Under the pieces are notes generated by a model that was not told the DNA's origin, made no database searches, and saw only the letters and a list, made by a program, of their open reading frames with translations. Made by a program: the position numbers and the translations under genes. Positions 55,201 to 63,882 of a stretch of DNA of 64,000 nt are shown here, one piece after another (the first letter of the stretch is position 1; each line of letters starts with the position of its first letter). Origin of the DNA: Burkholderiales bacterium (lineage in GTDB: Bacteria; Pseudomonadota; Gammaproteobacteria; Burkholderiales; Casimicrobiaceae); NCBI GenBank assembly GCA_016790165.1, contig JAEUPL010000003.1:45758-109757 (forward strand), written 5' to 3'.

Positions 55201-56511
55201 GAGTGGCAGCGATTTGAGCAGCGCTGTCGCCGCCGTCAAGTCGGCCTGCGCGGTCCGCAACGAACCACCCACTGGCTGCCCGCTCCGTAGATCAAGCAAT
55301 AGCTCTCCGCTACTCGCGGGCGAACGTTGACCGGCGCGAGTGGTCGCTGTGACATCGCGCAGTGACCAGCGTTGCTGCGTGAGCGGTGACCCCGTGCTGC
55401 GGCCGCCTACGGTCTTTTCACGCCACGACAACCGCCCGGAAAGCGCCGCGAGGTCAAGCGGTTCCAGCGCTGCCTGCGCGGGCGCTGCGCCAGACGGGGC
55501 AGCCACAACGCTGACCGGAGCGCCAGCAGGCAACTGCAACCGCGCGTTCTTGACTACGAGATCTGTGGTGACGGCGACCGGCTGACCGTCTTCGAACTCA
55601 AACCACGCGCGAATTCCACCCTCGCCCTGCGCGATCTGCACTGGTAACGGGAAATATCGAGTCAGCAATCCGAGGTTTGCGTAGTCCGTACGCAGGTACG
55701 CGAGGCCATCCCAGTCGGCGATACGCCGCAAATCGCTCCCGCTGAATTCGCTGCGCAAATCAAGCGGAGAAGCAAGTTCGCTTGGCGGTGTTGCTGTCAT
55801 GCCGATCTGGTGACGGGTGCCGCTGTTTTGCAATCGAACATTGACATTGCGCAGCCTGAGTGGCGGCAGCTTGCGCCACTCGTCCTGCCACTCCAGCTCG
55901 CCGCCAGCGATCTGCACCAGCCGCTGTCTGAGCAACCATTCAACAATCCCGGTATCGCCTTCTGACTGCGCCGAGACGTCAAGATCGATGCCCGCGACCG
56001 TGAGTGCATTGGCAGCCGTCCGTCGAACAACTACACGCGGCGCCCGGATGGTCAGTGCGCTGAGACGGGGTTCAAAGAAAAACAGCGAGCGCCACGAGAT
56101 CGTGGTGTCAACCTCGGGCAGCTGCAGCATGGTGCGGCCTCGGGGATCAAGGATCTGCAGCCGGGTCATCTTGAGCTCGGGCGACCAGCCATTCCAGCCC
56201 GCCTGAAAACCGTCTATGACAACGCGCTGTCCGGTCAAACGGGACAACTCCTGCACCACGCGCGGTCGAAAATCGTCAGCGTTGGGGATGAGCCAGAAGC
56301 GCGCCAATGCAATCACTCCAGCAAAGAGGAGCGATGCGGTCAGCGTGGTCCAGAACGTGAGCCGGATGCCATGGCCAGTCCAGCGCCGCCAGACGGCGGT
56401 TCGCTGTGTTCCGACGGGCGACGCGCCCTGCCGCGCAGCGAAATCAGACGATTCACCACCGACCGACGTGGCGGGCGCGGCATCTGCATCCTGGCCGGTG
56501 TTCTGCTGCAT
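52240..56511 (-). CDS. yhdP: YhdP family AsmA-like protein (DUF3971)
   Basis: 1423 residues. One N-terminal membrane helix (about 52-74) is followed by a huge periplasmic part predicted to form a repeating beta-groove. YhdP, with TamB and YdbH, moves phospholipids to the outer membrane in E. coli. Diagnostic regions are FRPRVVQELSRLTGQRVVIDGFQ near the start (split by a few variable residues) and the C-terminal AsmA_2-like part with GKLGGKFSLETTGGRFTEME and LFGKGYAFDDIRADV. It lies head to head with glnE, 34 bases apart, a common betaproteobacterial arrangement. A TACAAT box lies 9 nt before the ATG. Confidence 0.9.
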   Translation of the reverse strand: MQQNTGQDADAAPATSVGGESSDFAARQGASPVGTQRTAVWRRWTGHGIRLTFWTTLTASLLFAGVIALARFWLIPNADDFRPRVVQELSRLTGQRVVIDGFQAGWNGWSPELKMTRLQILDPRGRTMLQLPEVDTTISWRSLFFFEPRLSALTIRAPRVVVRRTAANALTVAGIDLDVSAQSEGDTGIVEWLLRQRLVQIAGGELEWQDEWRKLPPLRLRNVNVRLQNSGTRHQIGMTATPPSELASPLDLRSEFSGSDLRRIADWDGLAYLRTDYANLGLLTRYFPLPVQIAQGEGGIRAWFEFEDGQPVAVTTDLVVKNARLQLPAGAPVSVVAAPSGAAPAQAALEPLDLAALSGRLSWREKTVGGRSTGSPLTQQRWSLRDVTATTRAGQRSPASSGELLLDLRSGQPVGGSLRTAQADLTAATALLKSLPLPEVFAARWQALQPTGRLNNIDVRWRDESMPGQASPPLGAIVVEGKVDLDAVGWRAQGSAPGVTGLSGTLSGNSREGHFLLTSGSNPSSAAPTAKVGGKPGAPAVVPPLVLDFAGVFEAPLRFDRARGRLAWKRSVGSDGTAALHIDATDIDVENADAAARLSGTWESDRLGPGLANFTGTLSRAETTAVPRYLPMHMHPSTRQYLKNAIVAGTARNGKFIVKGPLWHFPFHNDEHGVFEIDAQVTGGIFDYADHWPRAESINTRLTFRGTSMTGRVAGAVMAGTPIAATEVRINDMSGSPPVLDIKGAAVGPLDAMLRWAAESPVNGWLDGFLQNAHGTGNARLILALTMPLDHPEKTQLNGEIVLNGNHVALGGDIPPMDAVNGRVRFTQNEVRVNDLAAEALGGPLRLSVGTEAGRIRTRASGVANFDRVRGQFSYPLLDQLAGTVQWTLDMSNGGRSGAADSALQIAMTTVQPRWPLDAMIQVGSVPRDPAGVIKASITRTQLDRGRDRVELDVPGQLHSILERSAPGAAGVRTVERAVIDLGAQKTALPARGYSLRGDVHRIDADATIALFGSPSASGHRAVGGLNSDSQSADFVNVSLRADEAVLYGHRFNDVTLRAQPSGQRWRLALRSREATGAIALDMAPDSGAVDAVAIRLQRLSIPQAIPVASSAMTTPGAPTAASARWPKLDLVADSFLSDGRDLGKLEVRAQPTRDDWQIDQVKLASADGTIEAKGRWRTRSQGAVGGAGATEVDVNLHWGDAGRFMARFGLPKGVERGGGSLTGSLSWPGSPAQFAYGKLGGKFSLETTGGRFTEMEPGLAKLLGVLSLQSLPRRLSFNFEDLFGKGYAFDDIRADVAVAGGIARTDGFTINGPSARVQLRGSADLNAETQDLQVRVYPSLSTATAIGIGLATANPAIGAAALLGQKLARDPIERMLMQEFEVKGTWAKPEVRQTRGTDAARAAGAGEGAAPVRGTTETPAAP

Positions 56512-56520
56512 ACTTGGGGG

Positions 56521-56526
56521 ATTGTA
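56521..56526 (-). promoter_or_regulatory. Candidate -10 box of yhdP
   Basis: TACAAT on the minus strand, 9 nt before the yhdP ATG and within the 34-base gap to glnE. No ribosome binding site lies between, so a nearly leaderless mRNA is likely. Confidence 0.45.
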
Positions 56527-56545
56527 TCGGCGCGATCCTGTTTAT

Positions 56546-59215
56546 ATGAGTGAGACTGACGCAGTCGAAAAAGCGTTCACCTACAGCCGGTTTGCACAGA
56601 GAGCGGAGCGTCGTGATGCCTCCCTGGCGCAGCGCGTTCGCGCCACACCCGCACAGCGTCCTCCCGTCGCCGAGTGGCGACGCCGCTTCCTCAGCGCCAG
56701 TGCCGATGGCGCCGCGCCTGTTGCCGGCGCCGGGCCCAATGACATCGACTCGCTGCTTCGCACACTGCGCCGCGAGTTGATGCTACGAACGGTGGTTCGC
56801 GATCTGGCGCTGCGGGCTCCGTTTGACGAACTCGTATCCGACTTGTCCGAGTTCGCAGACCTGTCCATTGCACTGGCCACGCAGGCACACAGCTCGGCCA
56901 TTTTCGGCAACGTGACGCCGCCGCATGGGTTTTCGACCGTGGCAATGGGAAAGCTCGGGGCGCAAGAGCTAAACGCCTCATCCGACATTGACATCGTGTT
57001 CGTCTGCGAGGAGCCCGCTCCCGACGCGATGGACAATCTCAACCTGCTTGCCCGGCGCATCACGCGCACACTGACCCAGGAGCAGGATGGTGAATTCGTG
57101 TTCCGCGTCGACACCCGGCTTCGCCCCTATGGCGACGCCGGTCCGCTGGTGCCAACGCTCGACTTTCTGGAGCAGTATTTCGTCGCTCAAGGGCGCATGT
57201 GGGAGCGCCTGGCATGGCTCAAAGCGCGGGTTGCAGCTGGCCCGCTCGGCGCTGACCTCGCGGCGCTGACAGTACCGTTCGTCTTTCGTCGTTATCTCGA
57301 CTTCGATGCCGTCGCCGGGATGCGCGAACTGCACGCACAACTACGCGCCGAGAAAAGCGACCCCAACAACATCAAGCTTGGGCGCGGCGGCATCCGCGAA
57401 CTCGAGTTCGGCACCCAGTTGCGGCAGCTCGTACGCGGCGGCCGCCAACCTCTGCTGCGTTCCAAGCCTACCAACCCCGCGCTCAATGCGCTGGCACAGG
57501 CTGGCAACATTGGCCCACGCGAGTGCGCGCAATTGAACGAAGACTATCGCTGGTTGCGCCGCCTCGAGCACGCGTTGCAGTACCGCGACGACCAGCAAAC
57601 GCAGACGTTGCCATCTTCGGAAGCCGAATTGAGTGCGCTGGCGGCTGCGCTCGATGATGCGGAGTTGCCCGGCTTCCAGACGCGGCTCGCGGCCGTCCGT
57701 ACACGTGTCGCGCACTACTTTGACGGCACACTGACTGGCGCGTTCGGGGCGAGTGACGACACAGCATCGCGTATCGCGCGTGGCAGCGAGGCTGAGGCCA
57801 ACGCGGCCGGCGACGTAGCGCTGGCGCCAGGCACGCTCGCAGCTCTCGGCTACGCGGCAGCGGACGACACAGCTGCCTACGTTCGAACGACGCTCGACAG
57901 CGCCCGCGTGCGAGCACTCCCTGCCGCAAGCCGCGAACGGTTCACCCGCCTGCTGCATGCCACCCTGCGCTACGCCGCACGCTGCCGCGAACCCGACGCG
58001 GCGTGCAAACGAACCCTGGACTTGCTGCTTGGCGTCGCGTCACGCTCCAGCTACCTGGCTCTGATGATCGAACGGCCACAGGTGCTGGAACGGGTCATTG
58101 ACCTGGCAGCTGCCAGCGACTGGGCGCTTCGGTACGTCGGACGCCACCCGTTGCTGCTCGACGAACTGATGGACGGCCGCACGCTCACCGCACCGGTGGA
58201 CTATGAGCAATGGCGGCTCGACCTGCGCACGCGCTTTGACAGCACGCATGGCGACACCGAGCGCATGATTGATGAGATCCGGCACTTCCAGCAAGGCGAA
58301 ACCTTTCGTTTGCTGCTCAAGGATATCGCCGGCTTGCTGCCGCTGGAAACCCTCTCCGACCATCTCAGCGCCCTCGCCGACACGGTCGTCGATGTGAGCC
58401 TGGGGCGCTTGATGCAGGACGCGAAACTGCCAAACGACGCCCGGCTGGCGGTGATCGCGTACGGCCGCTGGGGTGGCAAGGAGTTGGGATACGCCAGCGA
58501 TCTCGACCTGATCTTTCTAATGCCTGACAGCGCACTCGAACACCGCGAGGCGCTTACGCGCGTCGCGCAACGACTACAAAGCTGGCTTACGACGATGACG
58601 GCTGCCGGTCGCGCCTACGAAATCGACGTGCGGCTCCGCCCGGACGGCGCCGCCGGACTGCTGCTGTCGACCGCCGGCGCGTTCGAGACCTATCAACGCG
58701 AGAAGGCGTGGACCTGGGAACACCAGGCTCTGACCCGCGCGCGCTTCGCAGCGGGCGACCCTGACACGGGGGCGGTGTTCGAGACGATCCGCGACGTCAC
58801 CATCTCCCGTCACCGCGAGTGGCCAGCACTGCGCGAAGAAATCATCGCCATGCGCGCACGCGTCAGCGAAGGCCACCCGAACCGCAAGCCAGATCTTTGG
58901 TTCGACATCAAGCACGACACGGGCGGTCTGGTCGATCTGGAGTTTGCGGTTCAGGCGATCGTATTGCGTGAATCCGCGTCGCACCGGGCTCTGCGCGAAA
59001 ACCGCGGCAACATCGCGCTTGCGCAACGCAGTGAGGAACTCGGCCTGGTAGGAGCCGGTGTCGGCTTTCGCGCCGCCGACGCCTACCGCCGCCTGCGTAC
59101 GGAACAGCACGCGATTCGTCTGCGCGGCGCCGAACGCGCACAAGTCGCCGTCTCGGAGCTCCGCGAGGAGCGAGCCGCGATCCGGGCGTTTTACGAGGCC
59201 GCAATGCGACCGTGA
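56546..59215 (+). CDS. glnE: Bifunctional glutamine synthetase adenylyltransferase / adenylyl-removing enzyme
   Basis: Controls glutamine synthetase by adding or removing AMP in response to PII and glutamine. The 889 residues contain both nucleotidyltransferase halves: the N-terminal removing domain with GKLGAQELNASSDIDIVFV and DTRLRPYGDAG, and the C-terminal adenylylating domain with GRWGGKELGYASDLDLIFL and DVRLRPDGAAG. Each is followed by a helical GlnD-type region. The ATG lacks a clear ribosome binding site. It is divergent from yhdP. Ammonium-regulation genes such as glnA or glnB are not in the window. Confidence 0.96.
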   Translation: MSETDAVEKAFTYSRFAQRAERRDASLAQRVRATPAQRPPVAEWRRRFLSASADGAAPVAGAGPNDIDSLLRTLRRELMLRTVVRDLALRAPFDELVSDLSEFADLSIALATQAHSSAIFGNVTPPHGFSTVAMGKLGAQELNASSDIDIVFVCEEPAPDAMDNLNLLARRITRTLTQEQDGEFVFRVDTRLRPYGDAGPLVPTLDFLEQYFVAQGRMWERLAWLKARVAAGPLGADLAALTVPFVFRRYLDFDAVAGMRELHAQLRAEKSDPNNIKLGRGGIRELEFGTQLRQLVRGGRQPLLRSKPTNPALNALAQAGNIGPRECAQLNEDYRWLRRLEHALQYRDDQQTQTLPSSEAELSALAAALDDAELPGFQTRLAAVRTRVAHYFDGTLTGAFGASDDTASRIARGSEAEANAAGDVALAPGTLAALGYAAADDTAAYVRTTLDSARVRALPAASRERFTRLLHATLRYAARCREPDAACKRTLDLLLGVASRSSYLALMIERPQVLERVIDLAAASDWALRYVGRHPLLLDELMDGRTLTAPVDYEQWRLDLRTRFDSTHGDTERMIDEIRHFQQGETFRLLLKDIAGLLPLETLSDHLSALADTVVDVSLGRLMQDAKLPNDARLAVIAYGRWGGKELGYASDLDLIFLMPDSALEHREALTRVAQRLQSWLTTMTAAGRAYEIDVRLRPDGAAGLLLSTAGAFETYQREKAWTWEHQALTRARFAAGDPDTGAVFETIRDVTISRHREWPALREEIIAMRARVSEGHPNRKPDLWFDIKHDTGGLVDLEFAVQAIVLRESASHRALRENRGNIALAQRSEELGLVGAGVGFRAADAYRRLRTEQHAIRLRGAERAQVAVSELREERAAIRAFYEAAMRP

Positions 59216-59288
59216 CGTGGCGGACACGCACTTTGCGTCTAATCACCACCACTGCCGCCAGCCGCCGGCACTTTGAAAGGAATTGAAA

Positions 59289-59672
59289 ATGACGATCACC
59301 TTCCGTCCCCGCGCGCCGCTGCTCGCGTTGATCATGGTCACCGCCACACCACTTCTCGCAGTGGCCGACGACCTGCGCTGGTCAGCCGCCGACACAGTTG
59401 ACGGGAACTACGTCATCGCACCCGGAAAGTCCGCGGAGCTATGCGGCATGATCGACCCGCGTCTGCCGGTAGATTGGCAATTTCAGGCCAGCGGCCCCGT
59501 GGAATTCAATATCCACCGCCACGACGGCAATGACATCGTCTATGCCACGCGGAGCTACCGCACGCGCGAGCAAACGGGCCGCTTTAGTCCAACCCTCAGC
59601 CGACACTGGTGCTGGATGTGGAGCAACGAAGGTACCACCGAAGTCACCGTCAGGGTCGCGCTGAAGCGCTAG
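59289..59672 (+). CDS. Small exported protein of unknown function
   Basis: 127 residues with a signal peptide (RAPLLALIMVTATPLLAVA) and a short all-beta mature domain. I do not recognise the family. It has two Cys (ELCGMID, RHWCWMW) that could pair. The pattern FNIHRHDGNDIVYATRSYRT followed by RHWCWMWSNEGTTEVTVRV resembles small periplasmic beta-sandwich or emp24/GOLD-like binding domains. The ATG has AAGGA 8 nt before it; a TTG two codons earlier is less likely. It lies 73 bases after glnE. Confidence 0.72.
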   Translation: MTITFRPRAPLLALIMVTATPLLAVADDLRWSAADTVDGNYVIAPGKSAELCGMIDPRLPVDWQFQASGPVEFNIHRHDGNDIVYATRSYRTREQTGRFSPTLSRHWCWMWSNEGTTEVTVRVALKR

Positions 59673-59716
59673 TCGCCGTCGAGCCTGCGTCGGTCGCTCG
59701 CCAGCATTGCGGCGTG

Positions 59717-59730
59717 TTGACGCGCGTCAA
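59717..59730. promoter_or_regulatory. FNR/ANR/FixK-type operator upstream of uspA
   Basis: Perfect palindrome TTGACGCGCGTCAA, matching the Crp/FNR-family half-sites TTGAC-N4-GTCAA. Its centre is 41.5 bases before the transcription start predicted from the GACAAT box at 59753-59758, exactly the class II activator spacing. The regulated gene is uspA, a frequent target of anaerobic regulators. Confidence 0.75.
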
Positions 59731-59752
59731 TTCCGCCCGCGACCCGTCGCCA

Positions 59753-59758
59753 GACAAT
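59753..59758 (+). promoter_or_regulatory. Candidate -10 box of uspA
   Basis: GACAAT, four of six bases of TATAAT, placed so that transcription would begin near 59765. The -35 region is replaced by the FNR-type site, as expected for an activator-dependent promoter. Confidence 0.5.
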
Positions 59759-59796
59759 CAGCGCCATCCAAGAAACGTAGACGCTGGAGGCGCTAG

Positions 59797-60240
59797 ATGT
59801 TCAGGCATATTTTGTTGCCCGTGGATGGTTCGGCAACGGCGCTAAGTGCGACTGACGCTGCGATCGAATTGGCAGCGACCATGGACGCGCGCGTCACCGT
59901 GTTACACGTGGTTCACGTCTATCCCTACGTGGGTCTCGGCGAGGGTTATGCCGAAGGACTGTCGCAGTACCTCGCTGCAGCCAACGCGGCGGCGAATCAT
60001 GCGGTCGCGCAGGCGCGTGAACGCATTGAAGCTGCGGGCCTCACGTTCGAGTCACGCGTAGTCGAGTGCAACGCCGTCTGGCGCGGCGTGATCGACGGCG
60101 TAGCGAACTGCGGTGCCGATGTGATCGTGATGGGCACACATGGACGCGGCAAGATTGACCGACGGCTCTTGGGCAGTGTGGCGCAACGTGTGCTAACACA
60201 TTCGCCAGTGCCCGTGATGGTGGTGCACGGCGACGACTGA
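59797..60240 (+). CDS. Universal stress protein UspA family
   Basis: 147-residue single-domain protein of the ATP-binding Usp type. It starts MFRHILLPVDGSATALSA and ends with the nucleotide-binding loop VMGTHGRGKIDRRLLGSVAQRVLTHSPVPVMVV (here G-x2-G-x9-G-S). Such proteins aid survival under oxygen, nutrient or redox stress. A strong GGAGG lies 7 nt before the ATG. The FNR-type site upstream implies induction at low oxygen. The CoA-transferase gene follows after 108 bases. Confidence 0.93.
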   Translation: MFRHILLPVDGSATALSATDAAIELAATMDARVTVLHVVHVYPYVGLGEGYAEGLSQYLAAANAAANHAVAQARERIEAAGLTFESRVVECNAVWRGVIDGVANCGADVIVMGTHGRGKIDRRLLGSVAQRVLTHSPVPVMVVHGDD

Positions 60241-60292
60241 ACGCCGTGGCGCGCCACTGCGCCGACTCTGATTTAGCTGGAAAAAGGGGGCA

Positions 60293-60314
60293 CCGCGCGT
60301 TCGCTGACGCGCGG
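60293..60314. terminator. Hairpin between uspA and the CoA-transferase gene
   Basis: Perfect 8-bp arms CCGCGCGT / ACGCGCGG with a 6-nt loop. There is no T-run, so it is a weak terminator at best. A TATCAT -10-like box follows at 60321, only 23 bases before the GAGGAGG-led start of the next gene, so the hairpin may also be an operator. Confidence 0.45.
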
Positions 60315-60348
60315 GACGTCTATCATCGCCGTGAGGAGGAACTGATCG

Positions 60349-62283
60349 ATGCCCGCGCCCCTGAACGCGCACGGCGCCGCGCGCGCTGTTGCCCACAAGT
60401 CAAAGCTGGTTTCCGCCGACGAAGCTGTCCGCCTGATTCACTCCGGTGACACGGTTGCCACCGGCGGCTTTGTAGGCATCGGCTTTGCCGAGGAGATTGC
60501 GATTGCGCTTGAGAAGCGGTTCGACACAGAACAGGTGCCGCGTGACCTGACACTGGTCTACGCCGCGGGACAGGGCGATGGCAAGCATCGCGGGCTCAAC
60601 CACCTCGGCCACCGCGGGTTGCTCAAGCGCGTGATTGGCGGGCACTGGGGGTTGGTGCCGAAACTGCAGGCCCTAGCTGCGGCAGGCGAGATCGAGGCGT
60701 ACAACCTTCCACAAGGCGTCATCACCCACCTGTTCCGCGACATCGCCGCCGGGAAGCCCGGTTCGCTCACGCGCGTGGGGCTCGGCACCTTCGTCGATCC
60801 GCGGCACGGCGGCGGAAAAGTCAACGCCCGGACTACCGAAGACCTGGTGCGCCTCATGCCAATCGACGGCAAGGAGTACCTCTTCTACAAAGCTTTTCCC
60901 ATCTCCGTCGGAATCATTCGCGCAACCACTGCTGACGCGGACGGTAACCTGACCATGGAGCGCGAGGCGCTGACGCTGGAGGCGCTCGCCATCGCGATGG
61001 CCGCACGCAATTCGGGAGGTGTGGTGATCGCCCAGGTGGAGCGCGTCGCCGAGCGTGGTTCGCTCAACCCCCGGCAAGTGAAGGTGCCCGGGGTGCTGGT
61101 TGATGCCGTCGTCGTCGCCACCGATCCTGCCCATCACATGCAGACCTTCGTCGAACCCTACAGCGCTGCGTTCGCTGGCGAAATACGGGTGCCGATGGAT
61201 GACGCACCGGTCCAGACGCTGAATCTGCGCAAGCTGATCGCGCGCCGCGCAGCGCTGGAACTGCATGCCCACAACGTCGTGAACCTTGGCATCGGCATGC
61301 CGGAGGGAGTCGCTTCCGTCGCCGCCGAAGAACACATCATTGACCTCATCACCCTCACGGCCGAACCGGGCGTGATTGGCGGAATCCCTGCCGGCGGCCT
61401 CAACTTTGGCGCTGCCGTCAACACCCAGGCAGTCATCGACCAGCCGTACCAATTCGATTTCTACGATGGCGGCGGTCTCGATGTCGCGGTGCTAGGCATG
61501 GCTGAGGTGGATGCCGAAGGCAACGTCAATGTGAGCAAGTTCGGGCCTAAACTGGCAGGCGCGGGTGGCTTCATCAACATTAGCCAGAACGCGAAGGCAG
61601 TGGTGTTCGTCGGCACGTTCATGGCCGGAGACCTGCGTGCGAGCGTCGGCGATGGCACCCTGAACATTTTGCAAGACGGCAGCAAAGGAAAATTCGTGGC
61701 CAGCGTGGAGCACCGCACCTTCAGCGGCGCCGAGGCTTTGCGCCGTGGCCAGCCAGTGCTCTACGTCACGGAGCGCGCTGTCTTCCGACTGATCGATGCA
61801 GGCGGCACGCCAGGTCTTGAGCTGGTCGAACTGGCGCCAGGCGTCGAGCTCGAGCGCGACGTGCTTGCGAAGATGGCATTTCTGCCACGGCATGCTGCCA
61901 GCATAGGCGTGATGGAAGGGGCGCTGTTCAACGAGGCCTCCCTCGGCCTGCGCGAACGCATTCTCGCGACGCCGCTCACGGATCGTTTCGACCTCGACAC
62001 AGCGCACAACACGCTCTACATCGATTTCAGCGGTCTCTCCATCAACGCACCTGCCCAGATCGACGCCATTGAAGGTTGCGTCGAGGAGCGGCTCGGCCGC
62101 CTGCAGTCGCGTGTCGCGGCGGTGGTCAACTACGACCACTTCAGCATCGCACCGGAACTGGTCGATCCGTACGCGGCGATGGTGAACCGCCTGACCACCC
62201 GCTTCTACAGTCGGGTCACGCGCTATGGCACAGGTGGCTTCCTGAAGGCGCGGCTGGCGACGCCTGCACCTGCACGCCCCTAA
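60349..62283 (+). CDS. Acyl-CoA:acetate/3-ketoacid CoA-transferase, propionate CoA-transferase type (YdiF-like)
   Basis: 644-residue family I CoA-transferase that moves CoA between short-chain acids through a glutamyl-CoA intermediate. The alpha part (about 15-270) opens [21 protein letters not shown] with GGFVGIG; the beta part has [14 protein letters not shown], the catalytic Glu in [20 protein letters not shown] and GHIN-like [10 protein letters not shown]. About 110 residues at the C-terminus (from [20 protein letters not shown]) exceed the ~530 residues of E. coli YdiF. A strong GAGGAGG precedes the ATG. Beside the low-oxygen uspA promoter, a role in fermentative or polyhydroxyalkanoate acyl-CoA balance is plausible. 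Confidence 0.9.
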   Translation: MPAPLNAHGAARAVAHKSKLVSADEAVRLIHSGDTVATGGFVGIGFAEEIAIALEKRFDTEQVPRDLTLVYAAGQGDGKHRGLNHLGHRGLLKRVIGGHWGLVPKLQALAAAGEIEAYNLPQGVITHLFRDIAAGKPGSLTRVGLGTFVDPRHGGGKVNARTTEDLVRLMPIDGKEYLFYKAFPISVGIIRATTADADGNLTMEREALTLEALAIAMAARNSGGVVIAQVERVAERGSLNPRQVKVPGVLVDAVVVATDPAHHMQTFVEPYSAAFAGEIRVPMDDAPVQTLNLRKLIARRAALELHAHNVVNLGIGMPEGVASVAAEEHIIDLITLTAEPGVIGGIPAGGLNFGAAVNTQAVIDQPYQFDFYDGGGLDVAVLGMAEVDAEGNVNVSKFGPKLAGAGGFINISQNAKAVVFVGTFMAGDLRASVGDGTLNILQDGSKGKFVASVEHRTFSGAEALRRGQPVLYVTERAVFRLIDAGGTPGLELVELAPGVELERDVLAKMAFLPRHAASIGVMEGALFNEASLGLRERILATPLTDRFDLDTAHNTLYIDFSGLSINAPAQIDAIEGCVEERLGRLQSRVAAVVNYDHFSIAPELVDPYAAMVNRLTTRFYSRVTRYGTGGFLKARLATPAPARP

Positions 62284-62603
62284 AGGCTCCTCGCTTGAAC
62301 GCACCCATTGTCTATCTCGGCCACCGCTACATCCAGCGTTTGTCCCACGCAACAAACTGATCCCCTGCCCAAATTGCGGCATGGAACCGATGGATCGCGG
62401 TATCGCCCGTGCCAAATTGAATGCGCTTGCCCAAGGTGCTCAGTTGGCAAGGTCGCTCTATGGTTGATCCGCCACGGCGAACTGCGTCGGCAGTACAGGG
62501 TGACACCGTCGCCCTCTACAACGCGCAGCCATGCGTGCACGCCGTGCGATTTATGCTTAGCATCGCACTTGCCAACAGCACTGCCAATATTGTGGAGATC
62601 GCT
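62284..62603. other. Intergenic region of 320 bases with an inverted repeat
   Basis: No gene is supported: an in-frame extension of the next gene reads through here but has no ribosome binding site and would bury the signal peptide. The region carries a clear inverted repeat, arms GTGCGAT (62544-62550) and ATCGCAC (62562-62568) 11 bases apart, 36 bases before the next ATG. It could be an operator or a leader hairpin. Confidence 0.55.
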
Positions 62604-63440
62604 ATGCCCCGTCGCCTGAATACCGCCCTTACGCTGCTCGCCGCGTCCGCCACCCTGCTGGCAACGACGTCACTGTTTGCCGCCAGCACGACCGAATGCA
62701 CCGCCAATCTCAAGCTTTGTTACTGCGTCAACGAAGACTTCAAGCCGGTCATCGAGGAAAAGGTCAAGTTCTACCGCCAGCAGATCGCTGACGCACGTTC
62801 AAAGGGCAAGGCCGTTGCCTACATGAGCTTGCCATTGTCCACCCTGGGCGGTGGCTTCTTCGACGTCAACACCGAAGTCGCCAAGAAGACCAAGGACCGG
62901 ATTGAGGCGCGCTTCGGCGTCGATTCCGTCTGGGTGTTGAGCCCCGGCACCAAGGAATCAGATCTCAGCCTGCCGTCAGGCGCCCGCGGCACTAACGACG
63001 ACTACATGCTGATGTGGACGCGCATCCTCGAGGGTGTCAAAGGCCTGGGCGAAGACTTCGACTTTGTCTACTTCGTCGGCCCTTCGGACTTCGGTGCTTT
63101 CTTCGGCTTTGACGGCGTCGCCGACATGAAAAAGGTCGATGCGTATTTTGATGAACGGATCAAGACCGACAAGAATCTGCAGCGCGAGGTTGAGCGTGGT
63201 CGCGTCACCAAGCAGACGTTCCGCAACTATTACGGATTGAAAGGTTCGATCACGGTCAGCAACGGCGCGCACGAGGAGTGGAACATCTTTCGCGCCTTGA
63301 ATGAGCGTCGCCGCGCCGAGAAGTCCTACGGTATCGGTAACCAGATTCCGATGCTGTTTGACGGGAAGGCCGTTCCCCCTGCCACCGCTGAAATCGGGAA
63401 CACGCCAGGCATCAGCGGTGCGTGCAAGGTGGCGCCTTAG
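62604..63440 (+). CDS. Exported protein of unknown function
   Basis: 278 residues; I do not recognise a family. The start is set by GGAG 7 nt before the ATG and gives a signal peptide (MPRRLNTALTLLAASATLLA) ending near FAAS. The mature protein begins with a Cys-rich patch (TECTANLKLCYCVNEDF). The rest is mixed alpha/beta with FFDVNTEVAKKTKDRIEARFG and a Gly/Phe-rich stretch (FDFVYFVGPSDFGAFFGFDG) and ends with one more Cys. Spacing suggests a stand-alone gene with its own promoter near the 62544 inverted repeat. Confidence 0.8.
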   Translation: MPRRLNTALTLLAASATLLATTSLFAASTTECTANLKLCYCVNEDFKPVIEEKVKFYRQQIADARSKGKAVAYMSLPLSTLGGGFFDVNTEVAKKTKDRIEARFGVDSVWVLSPGTKESDLSLPSGARGTNDDYMLMWTRILEGVKGLGEDFDFVYFVGPSDFGAFFGFDGVADMKKVDAYFDERIKTDKNLQREVERGRVTKQTFRNYYGLKGSITVSNGAHEEWNIFRALNERRRAEKSYGIGNQIPMLFDGKAVPPATAEIGNTPGISGACKVAP

Positions 63441-63486
63441 TCTCGGTCTCGCTCGCGCGAATGCCCCGGAGATTCGAGGCGCCCAA

Positions 63487-63882
63487 CTGGCAGAGAACGA
63501 GACCAAACCAACGGCTGCAAGTGTTGCAGCTCCTCTCAACGCGACGGCGGCCAATCCGGCACAGCGGCGCGACGCCAAGGTGCTCTGCTCACTGCCGGGG
63601 CAGGCCACTGGTGAGTCGCATCGCAAGTGGAGCCCGTCCATCGTGGGTTACGGCAGCTGTCACTACCGGTACGACAGTAGGCGCCAGCGTGACGCCTGTC
63701 TGACTGGATCCGCCGTGCGCAAGAGCGCATTCACGGTCTATCTGGTCACGACGACCGACGAGCAAACGACACGACTCGCGAGACTAGGCAGACATAGAAG
63801 GGGAAAGTCCTGCTTGTACATTCGCCGACGGGAAGACGTTGACCACCAGGTGCTTGACGCGCTAGTTGTTAAGTTGCAATAG
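63487..63882 (+). pseudogene. DUF1801 (YdhG-like) gene, apparently decaying
   Basis: The 131-codon frame is recognisable end to end as a DUF1801 domain: ETKPTAASVA at the start, KWSPSIVGYGSCHYRY in the middle and RGKSCLYIRRREDVDHQVLD near the end. But the expected ATG before AENETKPT is CTG, several usually fixed residues are replaced (normally MWGPSIVGFG; normally GFSPRK, here GSAVRK), and the last residues run into the insertion sequence. No ribosome binding site is seen. I judge it inactive, though a CTG start cannot be excluded. Confidence 0.7.

Noticed and set aside
62421-62603. N-terminal extension of the exported protein at 62604
   Set aside because: It would place 61 residues before a clear signal peptide, while GGAG is correctly spaced for the ATG at 62604.
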